This document shows, piece by piece, positions 58,249 through 64,000 of a stretch of DNA of 64,000 nt. Numbering within the stretch: position 1 is the first letter of the stretch; each line of letters starts with the position of its first letter. The DNA is from Myxococcota bacterium (GTDB lineage Bacteria > Myxococcota_A > UBA9160 > SMWR01), in NCBI GenBank assembly GCA_022447545.1, contig JAKVBI010000015.1, positions 62,001 through 126,000 of the forward strand. Direction: 5' to 3'. The notes beneath the pieces were generated by a model that was not told where the DNA came from, did not search any database, and was given only the letters and a program-made list of their open reading frames with translations. Position numbers and translations under genes: made by a program.

Positions 58249-59727
58249 CTAGGAATCGGAGCCGAGACCCATCCCAGCCTGGTGTCGCTGATCCTCGGCA
58301 AAGCGCTCTTCCGGCGAATAGACGAGATGCTTTCGCCCGTAAACGGCGAAGTAGACCAGGCCCAGCGCAAACCAGATGAGCACACCGACCACGACCTTGC
58401 GATAGATGGGATCGCCCAGAAACAGCGCCACGAGCGTAGAGCCCGCGATCGCAAAAGCGATGACGGCGCCAAAGAGTCCGAAGGGGCTCCGGTAGGGCCG
58501 CGGCATGTCGGGCAGGCGGATCCGTAACAGGATGTAGGAGAGCATTTGCAGGCAATACGAAAGCACCGCCCCGAACACCGCCATGTTGAGCAACACGGCA
58601 CCCACCGGATGATCAGGACCCAGGGAGTACACCGTGTAGGCCACCGCGTAACCCAGGACCCCACCTGCCACCAGCGCCACGTGCGGTGTCTCACGAGAAC
58701 TGGTCAGCGATAACCAACGAGGAAAATAGCCAGCCCTCGACAGCGAGAAGATCTGTCGCCCGTAGGCGAAAATGATGGTGTGAAAGCTGGCCACCAGACC
58801 CGCGACCGCCACCAGCGCCAAAACCCGACTGCCCACTCCCTGACCAAAGATCGACTTGAAGCCCTCGAACAAAGGCTCGTCCGAAACCGACAGCGCCTTG
58901 GCTCCAGGCGCGATTCCGGCGTTCAGAAACAGGGTGAGGAATGCGCAGATCACCAGGGTCAACAAGCCAAACAGGATTCCTCTGGGCAGGTCCCGGCTGG
59001 GTGCGTGGGACTCCTCGGCGGCGAGGGGAAGTTCCTCGATGGCCAGGTAGAACCAGATCGCGAAGGGCATGGCCGCAAACACCCCCCCAATTCCGAAGGG
59101 CAGCCAGCGGCTCCCACCTTCGACAGGTTCAATGTCCAGAGCGTGCTCGAGATCGAAGTGCGGAAGAGCCCCCACGTAGAAGACGGTCAGGATGCCCAAG
59201 GCAAGCAGGGTGATGAACACCGTGAACCGAAAAGACACAACCGTTCCCAGAATATTCAGACCCACGAACAACACGTAGGCACCGAGCCACCACCACGGCG
59301 CCAGCGTGTCGGGCGTCCCAAAGACCGCCCCCAAGTACCCTCCCACCCCCACCACGATGGTGGCGGGCGTGAGGATGTATTCCATGTTCTCAGCCAGACC
59401 CGTCACGTAGGCGCCCCAGGGGCCCATGGACGAGCGAGCGAACGAATAGGCGCCGCCGGTGTGAGGCAGCGCAGCCGACATCTCGGCAATGCTGAAACAC
59501 AACCCCACGTACATGACGGTGATGAGCACGGTGGCAGCCAGAAGTCCACCAAAGCCACCTACGGCAAGTCCGAAGTTCCAACCAAAGAAGTCCCCGGAGA
59601 TGACGGCTCCGACGCCGAGCGCCCAGAGTGAAATGACCCCGGCGGATCGCTTCAGGCGACGGCGCTCGAAGTAGCTGGGCTCCACCTCTTCGTAGGCAAC
59701 TCGCGGTGTCTTCTCGGAACCCGACAC
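58249..59727 (-). CDS. APC-family amino acid/amine permease, ethanolamine permease-like
   Basis: 492 residues with twelve membrane segments. Opens LKRSAGVISLWALGVGAVISGDFFGWNFGLA, the APC entry helix with the ISGDFFGWN text of ethanolamine permeases. AEEVPLAAEES-type signature ELPLAAEESHAP also supports this. The substrate may be ethanolamine or another amine; no eut genes in the window. GTG start with a G-rich ribosome site. Upstream of apeB on the same strand, 44 bases apart. Confidence 0.85.
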   Translation of the reverse strand: MSGSEKTPRVAYEEVEPSYFERRRLKRSAGVISLWALGVGAVISGDFFGWNFGLAVGGFGGLLAATVLITVMYVGLCFSIAEMSAALPHTGGAYSFARSSMGPWGAYVTGLAENMEYILTPATIVVGVGGYLGAVFGTPDTLAPWWWLGAYVLFVGLNILGTVVSFRFTVFITLLALGILTVFYVGALPHFDLEHALDIEPVEGGSRWLPFGIGGVFAAMPFAIWFYLAIEELPLAAEESHAPSRDLPRGILFGLLTLVICAFLTLFLNAGIAPGAKALSVSDEPLFEGFKSIFGQGVGSRVLALVAVAGLVASFHTIIFAYGRQIFSLSRAGYFPRWLSLTSSRETPHVALVAGGVLGYAVAYTVYSLGPDHPVGAVLLNMAVFGAVLSYCLQMLSYILLRIRLPDMPRPYRSPFGLFGAVIAFAIAGSTLVALFLGDPIYRKVVVGVLIWFALGLVYFAVYGRKHLVYSPEERFAEDQRHQAGMGLGSDS

Positions 59728-59841
59728 GGCCTTCCCCCTTTGACGGCGGATCGAGGATACCGAGGCTGGTTGGTCTTCCGCTCGCCCTGGGCACAGCGAA
59801 GTGCCCCGCGAGGGCTACTCTGGTGCGGGGGGGGATTGACC

Positions 59842-60909
59842 GTGGTAAGCCGTACCGACGCCCTGCGCATTTCGGAGCCAGGCCAGTTGCTGTTCGCCGG
59901 CTTCGAGGGCACGCAGCTCCCGGACGACCTCGCCGGCCAAATCGCCGACGGTCGGGTCGGCGGGATCGTGCTGTTCGCCCGCAACATCGCCGATCCCGAG
60001 CAGCTGCGTGCGCTGACCGACAGCGCACACGCCCTCGCACCCGAACACGCCCCACTCACCATCGCCATCGACCAGGAGGGAGGTCGGGTTCAACGCCTTC
60101 GCGAGCCCTGGACCGAGTGGCCCCCCATGCGGGTACTCGGCGCCCTGGACAACCTGACACTGACCCGAGCCGTCGGACAGGCACTCGGCCGTGAACTCGC
60201 GGATTTCCGCATCGATCTCGATTTCGCCCCGGTTGCCGATGTCGACTCCAATCCCGCCAACCCCATCATTGGCGACCGAAGCTTCTCAGCCAACCCCGCT
60301 GCTGTGGCCCGGCACGCGTGCGCGTTGGCCGAGGGCCTGATCGCATCGGGGGTCGGAGCCTGTGGAAAGCACTTCCCGGGACACGGCGACACCGCCCAGG
60401 ACAGCCACACGGAACTCCCTCGCCTCGACTACGACTGGGAACGGCTCGAAGCCGTCGAGCTTCCGCCATTCCGGGCGCTGGTGGAAAACGGTCTCCCCAG
60501 CCTGATGACAGCCCACGTCGTGCTTGGTGGGATCGACGGGAATCGTCCGGCAACCCTGTCCCGCCCCGTGCTGTCGTACCTGAGGAGTGACCTGGGATAC
60601 GACGGGCTCGTGTTCAGCGACGATCTTGAGATGGCGGCGGTCGCCGCCCATCACCCACCGGAAACCCTGGTCCGTGATTCCATACACGCTGGCGTGGATG
60701 CCTTGCTGGTGTGCTCGCGATCGGACCTGCGCGAAGAAGTGCTTCGGTGCCTGGAAGCGCTACCACCGGCTTCACTGGAAAGCGCGCTTCGGCGAATGAC
60801 GGCGTTCAAGCGCGAGTACTCGGGAGGACGCCATGCCAGTGGAGGAACGCCCCCCTACCCCCAGCATGGGTCACTGGCAGCAGAACTCCTCTCCCGGCCA
60901 CAACCTTGA
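59842..60909 (+). CDS. nagZ: Beta-N-acetylhexosaminidase NagZ
   Basis: GH3 enzyme that removes N-acetylglucosamine from muropeptides in recycling. LTIAIDQEGGRVQRL, FAPVADVDSNPANPIIGDRS, the GKHFPGHGDTAQDSH signature with the catalytic His-Asp pair, and nucleophile Asp in VFSDDLEMAA. Length 355 is normal. GTG 59842 after a G-run ribosome site. MltG makes a supply of such fragments. Confidence 0.94.
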   Translation: MVSRTDALRISEPGQLLFAGFEGTQLPDDLAGQIADGRVGGIVLFARNIADPEQLRALTDSAHALAPEHAPLTIAIDQEGGRVQRLREPWTEWPPMRVLGALDNLTLTRAVGQALGRELADFRIDLDFAPVADVDSNPANPIIGDRSFSANPAAVARHACALAEGLIASGVGACGKHFPGHGDTAQDSHTELPRLDYDWERLEAVELPPFRALVENGLPSLMTAHVVLGGIDGNRPATLSRPVLSYLRSDLGYDGLVFSDDLEMAAVAAHHPPETLVRDSIHAGVDALLVCSRSDLREEVLRCLEALPPASLESALRRMTAFKREYSGGRHASGGTPPYPQHGSLAAELLSRPQP

Positions 60910-60919
60910 CGGCAGAGCG

Positions 60920-62302
60920 CTAGCTCGCAGCCACCGCCTCGGGCACACCTTTCTCGATCGCGCGCATTTCTGCCTCGAAGAAGAACTCGCTCCGGCCGTC
61001 GGAGGGCACAAGCTCGTCGAGCCAGCGGGCCTCGGGGTCGAAGCGCGCCAGGAACGGACGCCCCACCCATTCGGGATTGCGAGCTTGCAGGAAGCGCAGG
61101 ACGATGTGGTCCTCGCCTCCCACGCTCAAGAGCCCGTCCACCAAGACCTTGCCAGGCGTCGCCGACATCGAGGGCCCGCGAACTGTCCGCGCCAGACCCG
61201 AAACGCTGCGGTAGGCGTCCTGGAAGATCTCGAGGCTGCGAACCAGAGGCACTGAAAAATAATCTCGGGGCCCGGTGTCCCGCTCGACGAACAGGTAGTA
61301 GGGAATCGCTCCCAACTGGACCTGGCGTCCCCAGAGTTCCGCCCAGGCTTTCGCAGAGTCATTGACGTGCCGAATCAGCGGTGCTTGGCAGCGCACCGTG
61401 GCCCCTGTGGATTGGATTCGCGCCAAGGCACGCTCGGCAATGGGAGTCGACAATTCGCGGGGATGGCTGTAGTGGGCCATCAGAGCGAGATGCTTCCCGG
61501 CCGCACCCACACGCTCGAACAAACGCATCAGGGCATCGGAATCGGCATCGGTGACGAAGCGCTGGGGCCAGTAGGCGGGGGCCTTCGACCCGATGCGAAT
61601 CGAATCAAGGTGCTCGAGTTCGGGGGACAGCAGGGGCTCCAGGGTTCGTGCCAGAACCGAGGTTTTCATGATCATTGGGTCGCCCCCGGTGATCACGACG
61701 TTCGAGACCTCGGGGTGGCGCTTCAAGTAGGCGACCAGGGACTCGACCTGCTTGCTGGCGAACTTCAGGCCATCGAGCCCCACGAACTGCGGCCAGCGGA
61801 AGCAGTAGGTGCAGTAGGCGTGGCACGTCTGGCCGGAAGCCGGGAAAAACAGAACGGTTTCGCGGTATTTGTGCTGAACCCCGGGAACGACCTCGCCGTC
61901 CAGCTTCGGAACATTGAGTTCGAACTGGCCCGCCGGGTGTGGGTTGAGGGACCGTTGAATCTCCCGCGCAGCCCGCACAATGTCCATCCGAGGCGCGTCT
62001 TTTGCGACCAGCCCAATCATGCGGTCCAGATTTTCGGGTGCGAGCATGCCCGGCTGGGGAAAGGTCAGCTGGTACATGGGATCATTGGGGATGTTCGACC
62101 AGTCGATCAGTTCGTCGATCACATACTGGTTGACGCGAAACGGGAGAACATTGGCGACGGCCTTCATGGCCAGTCGGGTCTCGCCATCCAGACCCTCCAA
62201 TTGGGGGATCCGGTCTATATCCTTGGTGCCCAGGGCACGGAAAGAACGGTTTTCCGAGGGATCGGAGGGGTTTAGGATCGACTGCTCGGCGGTCGAGGAC
62301 AC
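60920..62302 (-). CDS. KamA-family radical SAM aminomutase-like protein
   Basis: 460 residues. Radical SAM cluster Cys160-x3-Cys164-x2-Cys167 (CHAYCTYC) in a lysine 2,3-aminomutase scaffold: PGVQHKYRETVLFFP, VITGGDPMIMK, RIGSKAPAYWPQRFV and PLIRHVND. The PLP lysine of lysine aminomutase lies in a Gly-rich APGGGGK motif; here the matching spot reads SATPGKV (Lys385), so PLP binding may remain but the site differs. Length and sequence fit a separate KamA subfamily; the substrate could be another amino acid or a protein. GTG 62302 with AGGAG five bases upstream; divergent from aat. Confidence 0.85.
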   Translation of the reverse strand: MSSTAEQSILNPSDPSENRSFRALGTKDIDRIPQLEGLDGETRLAMKAVANVLPFRVNQYVIDELIDWSNIPNDPMYQLTFPQPGMLAPENLDRMIGLVAKDAPRMDIVRAAREIQRSLNPHPAGQFELNVPKLDGEVVPGVQHKYRETVLFFPASGQTCHAYCTYCFRWPQFVGLDGLKFASKQVESLVAYLKRHPEVSNVVITGGDPMIMKTSVLARTLEPLLSPELEHLDSIRIGSKAPAYWPQRFVTDADSDALMRLFERVGAAGKHLALMAHYSHPRELSTPIAERALARIQSTGATVRCQAPLIRHVNDSAKAWAELWGRQVQLGAIPYYLFVERDTGPRDYFSVPLVRSLEIFQDAYRSVSGLARTVRGPSMSATPGKVLVDGLLSVGGEDHIVLRFLQARNPEWVGRPFLARFDPEARWLDELVPSDGRSEFFFEAEMRAIEKGVPEAVAAS

Positions 62303-62514
62303 TCGGTCTCCTGACGTGTTATTCGAACCCCAAGCCAGCGATTGGGAATCGGTAGAGCCGCGGACAAACCGCGTTGGGCCCGCCCTTATAAACCGCAAGC
62401 CCCTGAAATTCAAGCCAGATCTTGTGCACCCCGCACCCCGGGGATTGCGCGGCCGACCCAGGGCGAGCACTGTGCCAAGCAGCGCGCCTGCGTGCGACGG
62501 AGGACCCCTCGGAC

Positions 62515-63219
62515 ATGACGGTGTTTCGGTTGACCGATCGCCTCGAATTTCCGCCGGTCCACCACGCCGAAACCAGTGGCCTGCTCGCCGTGGGGGGTGA
62601 CCTGAGCCCCGAGCGCCTCATTCTCGCCTACTCGCTCGGGATCTTTCCGTGGTACGAGGACGGCTTGCCCATTCTCTGGCATTCCCCCGATCCCCGGATG
62701 GCCCTCGCGCCCGGTGACCTGCACGTCTCCCAAAGTTTGGCTCGAACCGTGAAGCGGGGACGCTTCGAGGTGCGCCTGGACACCGCCTTCGAAAACGTCG
62801 TCCGAGCCTGTGCGACGGTCGAGCGACCGGGTCAGGAGGGCACCTGGATCACGGCTGAAATGCAGGAAGCCTACGGCCGCTTGTTCGAACTCGGATACGC
62901 GCACAGCGCCGAGGCCTGGCAGGGAGGAGAGCTCGTAGGCGGCCTCTACGGTGTATCCCTGGGAAACTGCTTCTTCGGCGAGTCGATGTTCACAGGACGC
63001 TCCGATGCGTCCAAGGTCGCTTTCGTCACGCTGGTCAGACAGCTGGGCGCCTGGGGGTTCGATCTCGTCGACTGCCAGGTCGAAACCGAACACCTGACGA
63101 GATTCGGCGCTAGGGCTCGGCCCCGTGAGCGCTTTCTCAGGGACCTCGAACACTCGCTCGAGCACCCCACCCGGCTTGGCCGCTGGTCACTCGATCCGGA
63201 AATCGCCGTCGGTCGCTGA
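62515..63219 (+). CDS. aat: Leucyl/phenylalanyl-tRNA-protein transferase
   Basis: Adds Leu or Phe to proteins with N-terminal Arg or Lys, making them N-degrons for ClpAP. Conserved GLLAVGGDLSPERLILAYSLGIFPW, WHSPDPRMAL, and the catalytic stretch GGLYGVSLGNCFFGESMFT and LVDCQVETEHLTRFGA. Length 234. ATG 62515. It gives this genome a second targeting route beside pupylation. Confidence 0.96.
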   Translation: MTVFRLTDRLEFPPVHHAETSGLLAVGGDLSPERLILAYSLGIFPWYEDGLPILWHSPDPRMALAPGDLHVSQSLARTVKRGRFEVRLDTAFENVVRACATVERPGQEGTWITAEMQEAYGRLFELGYAHSAEAWQGGELVGGLYGVSLGNCFFGESMFTGRSDASKVAFVTLVRQLGAWGFDLVDCQVETEHLTRFGARARPRERFLRDLEHSLEHPTRLGRWSLDPEIAVGR

Positions 63220-63292
63220 CGACGGGCGAAACCTGCAGACCCTCAACTCACTGGGTCGTCCACGTGAACGGATCGTGGGAGCGGTGGGTCCG

Positions 63293-64000
63293 TCACCGGA
63301 CCGGGGGCGCCTCCTCGATTCCCAGCCATGCCAGAATCTCGCCGCGATCCGCGTCGAGTTCCGGCGCAGCATCGCGCCGCGGAGAATCCTGAAAGCCCGT
63401 GAGTTTGATGGGGTTCCCGGCCATGAGCACCTCGCCTGCCAGGGGGTCTTCGGCCTTCACCAGCATGTTGCGCGCGGCAACCTGGGGGTGATCGAGGAGA
63501 GAAGCCACGTCGTTGACCGCTCCGCATGGCACCCCAGCCGCCTCCAAACGCTCGAGCCAGTGCGCCGTGGTCTCTGCTGCCAGGTGCTCTTCGAGATGGG
63601 CCTTGAGCTGGGGCTGGTTTTGCGTCCTGGCTTCGTTGCTCGCAAATGCCGCATCCCCGGGTAGTTCGGGGCAGCCGAGGGTCGCACACAGCTTGACGAA
63701 CAATTCGTCGTTGCCTGCAGCAACCACCACGAAGCCATCGCGGCTCGCCAGAGCCTCGAAGGGGGTAATGGAGGGATGGCGCGAGCCCAGGGGGCCGGGC
63801 ACCTCTCCCGAAGCCACATAGCGAGAGATCGCGTTCTCCAGAATCGCAACCTGGGAGTCAAGCATCGAGACATCGACGCGCCGGCCCCCACCCCCATCGC
63901 GACGCGCATGCAGGGCGGATTGGATTCCAATCGCCGTGAACAATCCCGCCACGATATCCCCGAGAGACGTTCCCACCCGCGTAGGAGGATCGCCGGGGTG
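63293..64000 (-). CDS. Family III CoA-transferase (CaiB/BaiF), 5' truncated by window edge
   Basis: Acyl-CoA:carboxylate CoA-transferase of class III. The visible 235 residues are the C-terminal two-thirds: PPTRVGTSLGDIVAGLFTAIGI, VDVSMLDSQVAILENAISR, and the GVPCGAVNDVASLLDHPQVAARNM signature, ending with the GFQDSPRR stretch. The catalytic Asp is upstream of the window edge and cannot be checked. It could act in oxalate, carnitine, bile acid or mesaconyl-CoA routes. Convergent with aat. Confidence 0.88.
   Translation of the reverse strand, partial: HPGDPPTRVGTSLGDIVAGLFTAIGIQSALHARRDGGGGRRVDVSMLDSQVAILENAISRYVASGEVPGPLGSRHPSITPFEALASRDGFVVVAAGNDELFVKLCATLGCPELPGDAAFASNEARTQNQPQLKAHLEEHLAAETTAHWLERLEAAGVPCGAVNDVASLLDHPQVAARNMLVKAEDPLAGEVLMAGNPIKLTGFQDSPRRDAAPELDADRGEILAWLGIEEAPPVR

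Overview
The window is a dense (about one gene per kb), high-GC stretch of bacterial chromosome with no mobile elements, CRISPR arrays or rRNA. The organism is a diderm (Gram-negative) bacterium: it encodes BamD, LolA, Lgt, MltG, a PilT motor and MreB. Gene order (ispE / tRNA-Gln / prs / rplY / pth, with rpsF-rpsR nearby), a DUF1844 protein and a PilZ protein of the type common in myxobacteria point to a lineage of the former Deltaproteobacteria (Myxococcota, Desulfobacterota or Binatota-like). This placement is an inference from gene content and style, not a phylogeny. An F420-type NADPH oxidoreductase (npdG) and a B12-dependent ribonucleotide reductase suggest a soil or marine aerobe with F420 and cobalamin use.

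Layout. 1-9.4 kb (minus strand): translation and precursor genes: rpsR, rpsF, a vitamin B6 block (pdxR-pdxS-pdxT), pth, rplY, prs, tRNA-Gln, ispE, DUF1844, a CDP-alcohol phosphatidyltransferase. 9.4-12.4 kb: bamD, a phytoene-dehydrogenase-like FAD enzyme, cvpA. 12.4-22.3 kb (minus): one long run pgpA-cinA-thpR-recA-pilT-alaS-ispG. 22.6-26.6 kb: ruvX-mltG (plus), a 57-residue DUF5989 protein divergent from an SGNH hydrolase, and mreB. 26.8-34.4 kb (minus): a complete Pup-proteasome operon arc-dop-pup-prcB-prcA-pafA, ending in an unrecognised 131-residue membrane coiled-coil protein, preceded by a strong promoter and a leader of about 340 nt. 34.7-42.8 kb: ftsK-lolA, ssb, PilZ, radC, a periplasmic unknown coupled to moaC, an alpha/beta hydrolase. 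43-53 kb: a PAS histidine kinase, lgt, two unknowns, ETF-ubiquinone oxidoreductase, class II ribonucleotide reductase. 52.6-64 kb: npdG, DUF971, hisN-like phosphatase, acyl-CoA dehydrogenase, M18 aminopeptidase, amino acid permease, nagZ, a lysine-2,3-aminomutase-family radical SAM enzyme, aat, and a partial family III CoA-transferase.

How it works together. The proteasome block holds everything needed to deamidate Pup (Dop), ligate it to targets (PafA), unfold them (Arc) and degrade them (PrcA/PrcB). Aat elsewhere in the window adds the N-degron route. EtfQO, the acyl-CoA dehydrogenase and the CoA-transferase fit aerobic acyl-CoA catabolism. The most novel material is the proteasome operon in a diderm, its trailing membrane protein, a CinA whose deamidase half has lost its catalytic residues, and oppositely charged long tails on the neighbouring S6 and S18 proteins.
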